DNA of 64,000 nucleotides from Actinoplanes sandaracinus (GTDB lineage: Bacteria; Actinomycetota; Actinomycetes; Mycobacteriales; Micromonosporaceae), in the NCBI RefSeq assembly GCF_030009775.1, contig NZ_JASCTH010000006.1, positions 117,552 to 181,551 on the forward strand, given 5' to 3'. Numbering within the stretch: position 1 is the first letter of the stretch; each line of letters starts with the position of its first letter. The notes under the pieces were generated by a model, which saw only the letters and a program-made list of their open reading frames with translations, made no database searches and was not told the origin of the DNA. This document shows, one piece after another, positions 17,001 to 24,994 of this stretch. The translations under genes were made by a program, and so were the position numbers.

Positions 17001-17571
17001 AGGACGACGACGGGTCCGGGTCGTTGCGGCGCCAGGACGGCGTCTCCGGGGCGGACTGCCGCCACGACGGGGTCGCGGACGAATCCCACGACGATGTGGC
17101 GTCACGGTCGGAGTCAGAGTCGGGGGTGGGCCACGCCGTACCGGGGATGGATGGTTTGTCCCTCTCCGGGGTGGTGTCGTTCTCGGAGCCCCAGGCCTCG
17201 GTGGTGGACCGCCAGACGTGCGAACCGGTCGCGGAACGCCACTCGGTGGTCTGACGCCAGCGCGCCCCGGTCGCCCGCCACTCGGCGGTCTCGGTGCGCC
17301 AGCCGGTGCGGTCGGCCGGGAACGTCGGCCGGCCGGTGGCGGTGACCTCGGAGGACCACCTGTTCACCGGCTCCAGGGCCTGGCTGCCGCCATGGCGCGG
17401 CTCGACCTCGGCCTGCTGGGCCCAGTCGTCGGCGCGGCGCTGCCAGGCGAGAGCCTCGTCACTCGGAACCAAGCTGCCGGTGTCGGTGAGTGACGCCCAA
17501 CGGGGCTCCGGCTCCTCGGGCTCCTGTTCACGGGTGGGCCAAGAGCCCGCAGCGCGCCGACTGCGCGACAT
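14074..17571 (-). CDS. giant low-complexity Trp/Gln/Pro/Arg-rich protein with C-terminal membrane domain
   Basis: A 1165-residue protein of unknown function. About 1000 residues are disordered and composed of repeated Trp-centred words (PSWQQPQTP, TPSWRQ, GWSNEPDTDNWSR) in the N-terminal half and Pro/Gln/Glu/Arg-rich words (QSWLEQERQQRQ, ARELPAGPA) in the second half. The last ~130 residues hold three hydrophobic helices (near GVPVVLFMLGMLLL, GISLALSMLVAYGL and VGLAAAVMGGGLATVL), so the long tail is probably cytoplasmic and membrane-tethered. The start is uncertain: ATG 17571 (MSRSRR) is given; GTG or TTG codons up to 17610 are in frame. It is divergent from dnaB. Confidence 0.65.
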   Translation of the reverse strand: MSRSRRAAGSWPTREQEPEEPEPRWASLTDTGSLVPSDEALAWQRRADDWAQQAEVEPRHGGSQALEPVNRWSSEVTATGRPTFPADRTGWRTETAEWRATGARWRQTTEWRSATGSHVWRSTTEAWGSENDTTPERDKPSIPGTAWPTPDSDSDRDATSSWDSSATPSWRQSAPETPSWRRNDPDPSSSWQVRPDGPAATTPVEQTPSWRQPSTQIPTWQQPATPTPSWQQPQTPSRPEPSSQSPTWQQSPAPTPSWQQPQQSPSRLPSSPTRSRRRSADPGPAAPASGGTWSTAAASGPAWSSSAPTPGATWQDRPEPGENTTGLSRWERTEAPGWQRSPAEDARHLVREDDRAAWNRDAGYGERPTRAGRRRAAEGDTAPSGGSGWSNEPDTDNWSRHTDTGSITAFSDPGRAAETTTWGARSEAPSRRDRRRQAEEPDPEPAGPPAPARRAPRPNRQRYNANASNWREDTSSWDAEEDTSNWTRDPDTGQWSRAEDDPRVLAWRAEAARRDSMREPEPETPGRRARRDEPAGGVPGGPLPGSAVPAADAGGAGWPAPGVPADESQSARRRRTSEPYRADEPYRTDEPYRTDGYGGGRRRRAAEPAPAEDEPLGPETWRASPEPRQSRQYRRINVEPEEYPTDDVRPGPMPPQWGDPAGQEPRRRPQREEPWAETPSRQDPGYGAAQRDLPSGPGYGPSRPEAPRSGFGSAARELPAGPAAQQPPVFGARALPAGPAAQQPGYGSPARELPAAPASGPSWLEQERQQRQERQEPQRPAYGNPAGGQSWLEQERQQRQTPQVPSYRDSSADQSWTDQERQRPRQGPSYSVSGVPAPPSSFDVPPGGGSRWPDPAEPPRRPGYGPARELPAGGPAWAEQQKPAYGGSSSDLSARWPDPLTDTSARRGSGDRDDPPPPAGGGLGDRPPLADWLAAERAGRRGADYRGAGQDGETDWRRELSRQSDLADGESRRYDTSDFPPFRPSGSATVDGSANLALSATSVIAVPSAAPSAAADEDTSWPPRRATGAFQGTGSYERRPTAGVDEFYTNRPNDLLDPDDDEEPAQAGSPLAAVGYTVMWYGVPVVLFMLGMLLLNSGQRTNALDTLAGAAPEFGISLALSMLVAYGLRWATTAWKSASVGLAAAVMGGGLATVLSSAITGNSLS

Positions 17572-17995
17572 GCGGGCGCCGTAGTCCCACTCCCGTTGGT
17601 CCACCTGCAAAGGGTGACGTGCCGGAGACGGAACCGCAACGCCTCAGTGCGACGGCTTGCTCACCCGAGCCGGTATTTTCGCTGATCCCTTGAAGTTTTT
17701 GCCCTCCACAGGCCAGGACGACGAAACCCCTGATGGGGTTCATCCTCCCGAGAAGTTGTCCACACGGTGTGCACAGGGCTGCCCACAGGAGTTGCCGGGG
17801 CTGTCCACAGGTTGTCCCCCGACTCGTCCACCGCGGCAGTTGGGCTGGTGGCAACAGGATTCGTACAGTGGGCCAGCCTCACAAGCGGACTTTGATCGGA
17901 ACGAAGCACTGAATCCAGTCCTGGATCAGTCGAAGGGGTTGTACCGAGAGGCTCCGTTCGTGAAAGCGGCCGAGCCGAGTGGAGGGGGAATCCGG
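17572..17995. other. intergenic region upstream of dnaB
   Basis: 424 bp between divergent genes. It contains a small hairpin AACCCC-TGAT-GGGGTT (about 17725-17740) and the DnaA-box-like cluster listed separately. The dnaB frame is open through much of it, but conserved protein sequence begins only after GTG 17996. Confidence 0.6.
17756..17809 (+). promoter_or_regulatory. cluster of DnaA-box-like 9-mers upstream of dnaB
   Basis: TTGTCCACA at 17756-17764 equals the actinobacterial DnaA-box consensus. CTGTCCACA (17801-17809) differs at one base and CTGCCCACA (17779-17787) at two; CCCTCCACA (17702-17710) is weaker. All have the same orientation. Confidence 0.5.
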
Positions 17996-19459
17996 GTGTC
18001 GATCACCGACGACGCGAGGCCGGAGTCGCGGCCGCCGTCCCAACCCGGTGGCGGGGGATCCTCCAGTGGAGGCGGAAGTGGCGGCGGCGGTAAAGGCGGC
18101 GGGGGCAAGGGCGGCGGCTACGAGGGCGGCCAGTTCGACAAGGCCCCACCACAGGACGTGGCGGCCGAGCAGGGCGTGCTCGGCGGCATGCTGCTCTCCA
18201 AGGACGCGATCGCCGACGTCGTCGAGATCCTCAAGGTCACCGACTTCTACCGTCCGGTGCACGCGACCATCTATGACATCGTCCTCGACCTCTACGGCCG
18301 AGGTGAGCCGGCTGATGCCCTGACCGTTTCCGCCGCACTCGCCGACTCCGGCGACCTCCAGCGCGTCGGTGGCGTGCCATACCTGCACACCCTGATCGAG
18401 AGCGTCCCGACCGCGGCGAACGCCTCCTACTACGCCCGGATCGTGTCCGAGCGCGCCATCCTGCGCCGTCTCGTCGAGGCCGGCACCAAGATCGTGCAGT
18501 TGGGTTACGGCGCCGGCGGCAACGGCGGCCGTGACGTCGACGACATCGTCGACCTGGCCCAGCAGGCGATCTACGACGTCACCGAGAAGCGGGTCAGCGA
18601 AGACTTCGCGGCCCTCGGCGACATGCTCCAGCCGACCCTCGACGAGATCGAGGCGGTCGGCGCCTCCGGCGGCATGATGACCGGCGTCCCGACCGGCTTC
18701 CAAGACCTCGACCGCCTGCTCAACGGCCTCCACGCCGGCCAGCTGATCATCGTGGCGGGCCGCCCCGGTCTCGGTAAGTCGACCGCGAGCATGGACTTCG
18801 CCCGCAACGCGGCGATCCAGCACGGTCACGCCAGCGCCATCTTCTCGCTCGAAATGAGCAAGATCGAGATGGTCATGCGTCTGCTCTCCGCCGAGGCGCG
18901 GGTCCCGCTGCACACGCTGCGCTCGGGCCAGCTCTCCGACGACGACTGGACCAAACTGGCCCGCCGGATGGGCGAGATCAGTCAGGCGCCGATCTTCGTC
19001 GACGACACGCCCAACATGAACCTCATGGAGATCCGGGCGAAAGCCCGCCGCCTCAAACAGCGCCACAACCTGCGGCTGCTGGTCATCGACTATCTCCAGC
19101 TCATGTCCTCGCCGAAAAAGACGGAGAGCCGCCAGCAGGAGGTCTCGGAACTCTCCCGTGGCCTCAAACTGCTCGCCAAGGAGATCGAGTGCCCGGTGAT
19201 CGCGGTCAGTCAGCTGAACCGTGGGCCCGAGCAGCGCACCGACAAGCGCCCTCAGCTCTCCGACCTGCGTGAGTCCGGCTCCATCGAGCAGGACGCCGAC
19301 GTCGTGATCCTGCTCCACCGCGACGACTACTACGACAAGGAGTCACCTCGCGCGGGCGAGGCCGACTTCATCGTCGCCAAACACCGAAACGGTCCGACCG
19401 ACACCATCACGGTGGCGGCGCAGCTGCACCTGTCCCGGTTCGTCGACATGGCGATCTAA
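17996..19459 (+). CDS. dnaB: replicative DNA helicase DnaB
   Basis: Hexameric 5'-3' helicase at the replication fork. The 487-residue protein has a Gly/Ser/Lys-rich N-terminal tail, a primase-binding N-domain (PPQDVAAEQGVLGGMLLSKDAIADVVEIL), and a RecA-like C-domain with Walker A GRPGLGKST (~255-262), SLEMSK, VIDYLQLM, QLNRGPEQRTDKRP and LRESGSIEQDADVV. It has no intein. The start at GTG 17996 is preceded by GGAGG at a long spacing; GTG 17960 is an alternative. The gene follows the rpsF-rplI cluster across one divergent gene, as on the oriC side of mycobacteria. Confidence 0.95.
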   Translation: MSITDDARPESRPPSQPGGGGSSSGGGSGGGGKGGGGKGGGYEGGQFDKAPPQDVAAEQGVLGGMLLSKDAIADVVEILKVTDFYRPVHATIYDIVLDLYGRGEPADALTVSAALADSGDLQRVGGVPYLHTLIESVPTAANASYYARIVSERAILRRLVEAGTKIVQLGYGAGGNGGRDVDDIVDLAQQAIYDVTEKRVSEDFAALGDMLQPTLDEIEAVGASGGMMTGVPTGFQDLDRLLNGLHAGQLIIVAGRPGLGKSTASMDFARNAAIQHGHASAIFSLEMSKIEMVMRLLSAEARVPLHTLRSGQLSDDDWTKLARRMGEISQAPIFVDDTPNMNLMEIRAKARRLKQRHNLRLLVIDYLQLMSSPKKTESRQQEVSELSRGLKLLAKEIECPVIAVSQLNRGPEQRTDKRPQLSDLRESGSIEQDADVVILLHRDDYYDKESPRAGEADFIVAKHRNGPTDTITVAAQLHLSRFVDMAI

Positions 19460-19584
19460 AGCCCATATTTCGTACGTTCGCAGCCGCCCTCAACCGCACC
19501 ACCGCGTTCCGGGCCTACCTCGCGGCGCCTCTGCGACTCCAGGCCGCTGCGCGCCTAACGGGTGGCTGCCCCATCACCGCCTGT

Positions 19585-19641
19585 CCAGACGGTGCGGGCC
19601 GCGCCAGACGGTGCGGGCCGCGCCAGACGGTGCGGGCCGCG
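19585..19641 (+). repeat. three perfect 19-bp tandem repeats
   Basis: Unit CCAGACGGTGCGGGCCGCG is present three times without a mismatch. Confidence 0.95.
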
Positions 19642-20039
19642 CCTTGGTGGCGTGCCCGCGAGGCCAACCCCGTGGGCGCGACCAGGCGCCGGTTGGCCTG
19701 CCCGCATTGCCCGGTGGTCTGGCTGCCCGGTTGCCCCGGCTTCCCCGGGCTGCCCGGTGGTCTGACCGCCCGGGTGGTGGTCCTGACCGCCCGGGTGGCG
19801 GTCTGACCGCCCGGGTGGCCTAGCTGCCTGGGCGGTTGCTGGTCGGGTGGTCTAGGTGCTCGGGCGGTTGGTTGCCTGGGCGGTTGGCTGGCCGGGTGGT
19901 CTAGGTGCCGGGGTGGCCTGTTTGCTTCGATAAGGCGAACATCGGCAGTCCCGCCAGCCGGGGGCGTGCCCGCGAGCCAGCTCTGGGCCGGCGGCCGTTG
20001 CGGTCGCGGGTTGTTAGGCGGGCCAGGGCGGGATGCCGC

Positions 20040-20215
20040 CAGCGGGACTCGCCAGCGTTGCGGGACTTGGCAGCGTTGCGGGACTTGCCAGCGTTGCGGA
20101 TTCGCCAGCGTGGCAGATTTGGCTGCGTCGAGGGGCTTGCCTACGTTGCGGGACCTGGCGGCGTAGCGCCATGTGGCAGCGTTGCGCGATTTTGTAACGT
20201 TGCGGATTTGCCGGC
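20040..20215 (+). repeat. degenerate ~18-bp repeat array
   Basis: The word CAGCGTTGCGGGACTTG and variants (AGCGTTGCGGATTCG, TACGTTGCGGGACCTG, AACGTTGCGGATTTG) recur about eight times. Confidence 0.8.
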
Positions 20216-21295
20216 GCTGCGGGCTGGCGTAGTTCGACCTAGTCAATGCAGTGCCGGTGGGAGCCACCGCGAGGGAGCGGAAGCCACGTCCGCCCCATGA
20301 GCAGGATAATTAGGGGGCATCGCCTCGGTGAGGGATGCCGGAGCGGCACTCGAAATCGGGGAGTGCCCTCACTGCCGCGACTTGAGATCTTGAAGCGAGG
20401 ACCACCGATTCAGGCGGTTATCGCACCAAGATCGTGGCTGTGCCCAGGTTGCGTCTGGGATGTGCTGAATATCGCTATGGGGCGGCCACCTTCGAGGGTG
20501 CAGCCTGGCCCGCGCAATGCAGCTGACCGGGCGGGCAGTCTCCCGGGGTGGAGGCAGCGTCACGACCAGTGCTCTCCGCAGCGTCCAGGGGCGAGATTTG
20601 ACGTCGCGGTATCGAAGACGTGAGCTGGGGCGTGGTGCCGGCGTCATTGAGCGACATGAGGGTGGCGCATCGGACCCGCCGGCAGCCGCGGGGACTGATC
20701 CGATTGGTGCCGAGAGGGCTGAGGAGAGGATGCGCCCAGTCTGCGAGCCGGGCCCGAACAGGCAGTCTGGATGACCCGGCGTATCGGCTCTGCGGACGGC
20801 CGGGCCCGGGGTGACGTCTGCAGGATGGGGTCTTCGGATGGCGGGCTGGGGGGCGAGTCCTGCGGGGCTGGGGTCTGCGGATGGCCGGGTCTTCCCGGGC
20901 GGGGGTCTGCGGATGGCCGGGTCTCCCGGGCTGGAGATGGCCGAGACCGACGGCTGAAGTCACGGATGCGGATGTGGGTCCGTGGACGTCCGGGCCCGCG
21001 TGTCTGCGGATGGCGGGGCCTGCAGGCCTGCGGATGGTCCACTGCGGGCTTGCGGCTGTTCGGACTGGGTGGTCGAACCTCGGGGTGGCGGGTCTTCGAG
21101 TGGCAGGGACTCCGGGTCTCGGGACTCCGGGTGGCCGGCATTGGGTGAGGTGCGTGGTGGATGACGTGTGCGTGGCGAGCCCGAAGCGGGTCGGGTGAGT
21201 ACAGCGGCGACGCGTGCACGTGACCCGAGGAACTGGGTGCACGGAGGCAAACAGACGCGGACGCGCATCGGCCCCGAGCGGCGCTCAGGCGATGA

Positions 21296-21465
21296 GCGGG
21301 GCTCGCATGGCCTGAGCGGCGGATGGCCCGAGCGGCGCATGGCCCGAGCAATGGATGGCCCGAGCAATGGATGGCCTGAGCAATGGATGGCCTGAGCGGT
21401 GGATGGCCCGAGCGGCGCATGGCCCGAGCAATGGATGGCCCGAGCGGTGAATGGCCCGAGCGGCG
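21296..21465 (+). repeat. degenerate ~15-17-bp repeat array
   Basis: Alternating units AATGGATGGCCCGAGC and GGCGCATGGCCCGAGC run head to tail about ten times, with C/T exchange (CCCGAGC / CCTGAGC). Confidence 0.85.
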
Positions 21466-21733
21466 GGTAGGGGTTGAGCGGGGTTCGGAGAGGCCGATCT
21501 GCGCATAAGCATTGAGCGAAGCACGGACGGGCTGAGCGGCGCGGACCGGCTGAGCGGCTCCGGCGCGTAAGGGCTGAGCGGCGCGGACAAGCGGCGCACC
21601 CGTCGCAGAGGCGCGAGAGCGGCGGCACGCGGGCCCGGCCGAGCCCGGCCGGCTCAGAGCGGCGGACGTTGGCGCCGCCGGACGGCGGGCGAGGAGGAGC
21701 CAAGTCGGGCCCGGCGGCGGCCAGGGAAAGGTT

Positions 21734-22072
21734 CTAGGTGCCCTCGGCCGGCCGGTGATTGTTGACCAGGTGTTCGATTTGGTGCACTTTGCCGGCGGAG
21801 GCTTGTTGAACGGTTTCCACGATGACCCGAGCGAGGGTTTCGGTGGACCATTCACGGCAGGCCCCCTGGTCCAGCCGGAGGTCGACGAGCCGGCCGTCAG
21901 AGTCCACAGTGGCTCGCACGGCGCCGTCTTCGGACGCGGCGCTGACCTGCATGGTCGCGATGCTGCGCTGCAGTTCGTCCACACCGGAGCGCAGATCTTC
22001 GTAGCGGCCGTAGACGTCCTGCAGGTCGGCGCGCAGGGATTGATCGGCCGCTCGATCCGCGGTTTCAGTCAC
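21734..22072 (-). CDS. YbaB/EbfC-family nucleoid-associated-like protein
   Basis: A 112-residue protein: a coiled helix (SLRADLQDVYGRYEDLRSGVDELQRSIATM), a central sheet with VRATVDSDGRLVDLRLDQGA, and a C-terminal helix ETLARVIVETVQQA. This layout is that of YbaB/EbfC-type small DNA-binding dimers, common beside WXG100-type genes in actinobacteria. The start is GTG 22072, with GGAGG 7 nt upstream; an in-frame extension to 22162 lacks such a site. Its target is unknown. Two inverted repeats lie upstream (22187-22235). Confidence 0.7.
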   Translation of the reverse strand: MTETADRAADQSLRADLQDVYGRYEDLRSGVDELQRSIATMQVSAASEDGAVRATVDSDGRLVDLRLDQGACREWSTETLARVIVETVQQASAGKVHQIEHLVNNHRPAEGT

Positions 22073-22186
22073 GGTTGTTCCTCCGTTCGCCGCGACAGGG
22101 GCGCACGTGACAATACCCAAGATCAGCGACGTTGCGTATTCCAGCGACTTCGTAACGCACACGAAAAGAGAAGCTTATCGAAATAG

Positions 22187-22235
22187 GTCACTTTAATGTG
22201 ACGATACGACTCCGTGTTGTCACTACCTAGAGTGA
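22187..22235. promoter_or_regulatory. two inverted repeats upstream of the YbaB-like gene
   Basis: GTCAC-N6-GTGAC (22187-22202) and TCACT-N6-AGTGA (22220-22235), 33 bp apart, in a locally AT-rich stretch 115-163 bp before the GTG start. They may be a regulator site; no regulator gene is adjacent. Confidence 0.3.
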
Positions 22236-22369
22236 TCGATCCCCGGCGGCGATGCGGATAGCGCTCAGAATCGCACGCATTCACACAGGCAACTCGTGCA
22301 CTGTGGAGCTCGACCCTGGACGGGAACATGACGCTGCGTGCCGGAGAAGGGCCGGCAAGCGACGGAAAA

Positions 22370-23101
22370 TCATCGGCCGGGATCTTCGCCGGCGAGACGG
22401 AAACCTTCCTGCAGCGGGCCGCCGGTGTGGTCCAGGACGGAGAGCACCGCTGCTACGAGTGGCTCCCGGTCGCCCCCGACGACGACGGCCCTCTGGGCGG
22501 CCGCGAGACGGCCGGGCAGGTCGGGATCAATTTCGGCCAGCCGCCGCGGGAGCCACTTTCCGCGAGCCGACCACCGGTTTTCGGCCAGCAGCAACAGGTC
22601 GGACGTGGCGAGGACCAGGGTCGCCGCCAAGTAGGCGATCTCCACCGGGTCGGAGCAGCCGCGCAGATCGTCCACCAGGTCGGTGACCAGGTAACGCTGC
22701 ATGTCGACGGTCCGGGTGGGTGGCGCCGCCGGGCCGACGGCGAGCAGGGCGGCGGCACGGGCACGATAGGCCTCGGCGGCGCTGTCGGTGCCGGCGAGGA
22801 TCACGCCTTCGGCGACCATGCGAAGCAGCGGGGTACGCCTCGCCGCCGCATCCTTACGCCAGTAGTGCGCCAGCGAGGTCGGAGTCTGCACGAACAGCTC
22901 GACGATCCAGCCGTCATAGCGCAAGGTGTCGCGAAACGGGGCAGGTGGCCCATCCAGAACGACCACGACGTCCAGATCGGACCAGGCGGTTCGGCGGGCG
23001 GTCGGCGCACTGCCACCGAGGAAGGCGGCACGCGCGCCGGGGAAACGCTCGCCGACCAGGCGAGTCGCGACTTCGACGGGATCGGCCGGCACGCCACACA
23101 C
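22370..23101 (-). CDS. nucleotidyltransferase-fold protein
   Basis: A 243-residue protein whose N-terminal half shows the polymerase-beta/MNT nucleotidyltransferase motif: FLGGSAPTARRTAWSDLDVVVVL (GGS then DLD), followed by ELFVQTPTSLAHYW. The C-terminal half is helical (YLVTDLVDDLRGCSDPVEIAYLAATLVLATSDLLL). It could modify a small molecule, RNA or protein; the substrate is not visible. No HEPN partner is adjacent, so a toxin-antitoxin pair is not supported. The GTG start at 23101 has no clear RBS. Confidence 0.75.
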   Translation of the reverse strand: MCGVPADPVEVATRLVGERFPGARAAFLGGSAPTARRTAWSDLDVVVVLDGPPAPFRDTLRYDGWIVELFVQTPTSLAHYWRKDAAARRTPLLRMVAEGVILAGTDSAAEAYRARAAALLAVGPAAPPTRTVDMQRYLVTDLVDDLRGCSDPVEIAYLAATLVLATSDLLLLAENRWSARGKWLPRRLAEIDPDLPGRLAAAQRAVVVGGDREPLVAAVLSVLDHTGGPLQEGFRLAGEDPGR

Positions 23102-23208
23102 CCTGGCATGTCGAGCGGGCCGGCCGCACCCGCGTTTACTGTCCGTCGGAGCGTCAGGCGAAGCGCGGCGTCAGGCGAGGACGCGGCACGATGTCACCTG
23201 AGAGCGTG

Positions 23209-23589
23209 TCAGTCGAACAGGTCGTGCAGGAATCCGCGACGGCGGTAGTGGCCGTGGTGGGCCTGGCCGCGCCGGTAGTGACCGTGATGCCCGTAGGCCG
23301 GCACGGGGGGCGGGTAGGCATGCGGCGCCGGCTGGCCATAGGCGGGTGCCGGGTGCCCGTAGGCGGGCGGCGGCGGGGGCGGCGGGTAGCCGGGCTGGTG
23401 CGGGGCGGGAGGCGGGGGAACCTGACCGCCGGCCGGGGGCCGGTTGTAGTTGGCCTCGACGGCGAAGAGCTTCTCCAGCTCACCACGGTCGAGGAAGATT
23501 CCGCGGCACTCGGTGCACTGGTCGATCGTGACGCCGCTGCGCTCGTAGACCCGCATCTCGCCGTGACACTTGGGACAGGTCATATGCAT
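23209..23589 (-). CDS. zinc-ribbon (TFIIB-type) protein with Pro/His/Tyr-rich tail
   Basis: A 126-residue protein. The first ~45 residues form a zinc ribbon (CPKCHGEMRVYERSGVTIDQCTECRGIFLDRGELEKLF: four Cys in two CxxC pairs), the zf-TFIIB pattern of many small bacterial proteins. The rest is PPPPAYGHPAPAYG-like and ends GHYRRRGFLHDLFD. Function unknown. Two ATGs (23589, 23583) are possible starts, without a clear RBS. Confidence 0.75.
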   Translation of the reverse strand: MHMTCPKCHGEMRVYERSGVTIDQCTECRGIFLDRGELEKLFAVEANYNRPPAGGQVPPPPAPHQPGYPPPPPPPAYGHPAPAYGQPAPHAYPPPVPAYGHHGHYRRGQAHHGHYRRRGFLHDLFD

Positions 23590-23770
23590 TTCAATGACGG
23601 TACAAGGCCGTGTCATGCCGTGGGGCCGAAGAACCTGTGTCCTTCCTGAATGCGGACGCCCGGAACAACGGACGTGGGCACCCGGACCAGCGAGTACGCA
23701 CGCCGGACAGCGGGTGCGCACGGCCCGATGGCGGGTGCGGGCTCCGAACCAGCGGGCTCCGACGCCCGGA

Positions 23771-24994
23771 TCAGGGGTTGACGCCCGGATCAGGGGTACG
23801 GACATCCGGGCCGGCGGTGCGCGCACTCGGGCGAGCGGTCGCCAGCGCCGCGAGGGCCGGCGCCCAGAGCAGCAGGGCGGCAGGGTAGAGCAGGTAGCCG
23901 AATCGTGTCGTCGGCATCAACAGGATCGCGGCGAGAAGGCCGTATCCGCAGAAGAGCGCGGCGGTGGCGGCGGTGCGCGGCGGGCGGCGCAGCAGCCACA
24001 GGCCGATCACGGCGGCCGCGGTGACCAGCAGGCCCATGGCCACGTAGCGTCCGCCGGGCAGGGACTGGGAGATCAGGTAGCCGGGGAACGGCGACTGCGC
24101 CGGACTGGTGACCAGCCCGTGGCCGAGCGGGAAGCGCAGGACGTTCTCGACGAGAGCGTCGGCGTCGGCAAGCAGCGGCGGGACCAGGGCGAGCAGTGGG
24201 AGGCCGAGGGCGCCGGGAAGCAGGCGGCGCCAGGTGCCGGTGGCCACGGCGAGCACGACCAGGACGGCGACGACCGGCAGCGCGAAGAGTTTGCAGGCGG
24301 CGGCCGCGCCGACGGCTACGCCGGACCAGCCGGGACGGCCGGTGGCCGACAGGGCCAGCGCGAGCAGGCAGAGTGCCAGGACCGGGATGTCGTCACCCCC
24401 GGTGGCGAGGGTCAGCGCGGTCACCGGGAGGACGGTGGCGGCTTGCGTGGCCCGTACCAGCGAAGGGTTTTGGGAGGAGCGGAGAAGCGCGACCGCCGCG
24501 CCGACCGCGGCCACGGTGATGATCGCGAACCAGATCCTAGCGTCGGTCCACCAGTGGTCGCCCATCAGCGCGCGCGGCAGGCCGAAAACGGACATGCCTG
24601 GCTGATAGGGGCGATAGCCGAGCAGGCGTTCATCGAGCGGAATCGCGGCGATCTCCGCGCGGCCCAGGTAGGGCGTGCCGGTGTGCAGCAGCGACTCGCC
24701 CATGTGCTCGACGACCAGCACCTCCTCCTGGGCGCGGTCGGTGCGGCCGCCGGCCCGCTGCACCGACTGGACGACCAGCGGAAGCAGCGCCACCGCCGCC
24801 CACGCCCCCCAGGTGAGCAGGTCGCGGCGGCGGACCGCGTAGACGAGCAGCGCGGCCGCCAGGTAACCCCACGCCGCGACCGCGCCCCAGGCGCGATGTG
24901 GCATGAGCGTCGAGGTCAGCGCGGTGATCAGCGCGAAGGCCGCCGACACGGAGTAGAGGAGCAGGTCGACCGCGCGGTCCGGCACTTTGATCAC
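23771..24994 (-). CDS. polytopic membrane protein, glycosyltransferase-87-like
   Basis: A 407-residue protein with about ten hydrophobic helices; a loop after the second pair reads LLHTGTPYLGRAEIAAIPLDERLLGYRPYQPGMSVFGLPRAL, similar in layout to GT87/DUF2029-type membrane mannosyltransferases. The C-terminal tail is Pro/Asp-rich and overlaps a short direct repeat (GACGCCCGGATCAGGGGT twice). GTG 24994 overlaps the stop of the GGDEF-EAL gene (GTGA), so the two are translationally coupled. Sugar-lipid chemistry is inferred only. Confidence 0.7.
   Translation of the reverse strand: MIKVPDRAVDLLLYSVSAAFALITALTSTLMPHRAWGAVAAWGYLAAALLVYAVRRRDLLTWGAWAAVALLPLVVQSVQRAGGRTDRAQEEVLVVEHMGESLLHTGTPYLGRAEIAAIPLDERLLGYRPYQPGMSVFGLPRALMGDHWWTDARIWFAIITVAAVGAAVALLRSSQNPSLVRATQAATVLPVTALTLATGGDDIPVLALCLLALALSATGRPGWSGVAVGAAAACKLFALPVVAVLVVLAVATGTWRRLLPGALGLPLLALVPPLLADADALVENVLRFPLGHGLVTSPAQSPFPGYLISQSLPGGRYVAMGLLVTAAAVIGLWLLRRPPRTAATAALFCGYGLLAAILLMPTTRFGYLLYPAALLLWAPALAALATARPSARTAGPDVRTPDPGVNP

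Larger units (their letters stand above)
19460..21733. repeat. 2.3-kb gene-free region of degenerate short tandem repeats
   Basis: No reading frame here has a start, RBS and composition like its neighbours; the long frames translate to repetitive nonsense. The DNA is several arrays of short words: three perfect 19-bp copies (19585-19641); CGGGTGGTCT/CCGCCCGGGTGG-type words (~19680-19920); AGCGTTGCGGGACTTG-type words (~20040-20215); GTCTGCGGATGGCCGGGTCT-type words (~20815-20950); and GGATGGCCCGAGC-type words (~21296-21465). It separates dnaB from the YbaB-like gene. Confidence 0.75.

Noticed and set aside
15238..17493. 751-codon frame opposite the giant Trp-rich protein
   Set aside because: Both strands are open here because of composition; the minus frame has a defined membrane domain and a normal gene end, the plus frame is Arg/Gly-rich only. 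Doubt remains moderate.
17996..19459. intein in dnaB
   Set aside because: The helicase motifs are continuous and the length (487 aa) is that of an intein-free protein.
19515..20267. 250-codon minus-strand frame in the repeat block
   Set aside because: It translates degenerate DNA repeats (NPQRWQVPQRCQVPQRW) with no RBS or conserved start.
19460..21733. CRISPR array
   Set aside because: Repeats are head to tail without unique spacers of constant length, and no cas genes are present.
20644..21984. 446-codon minus-strand frame after dnaB
   Set aside because: Its first ~85 codons are the YbaB-like gene read in the wrong frame; the rest is repeat sequence.
22370..23101. MNT antitoxin of a HEPN-MNT pair
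   Set aside because: No HEPN-like gene is adjacent, and the protein is longer than usual MNT antitoxins.
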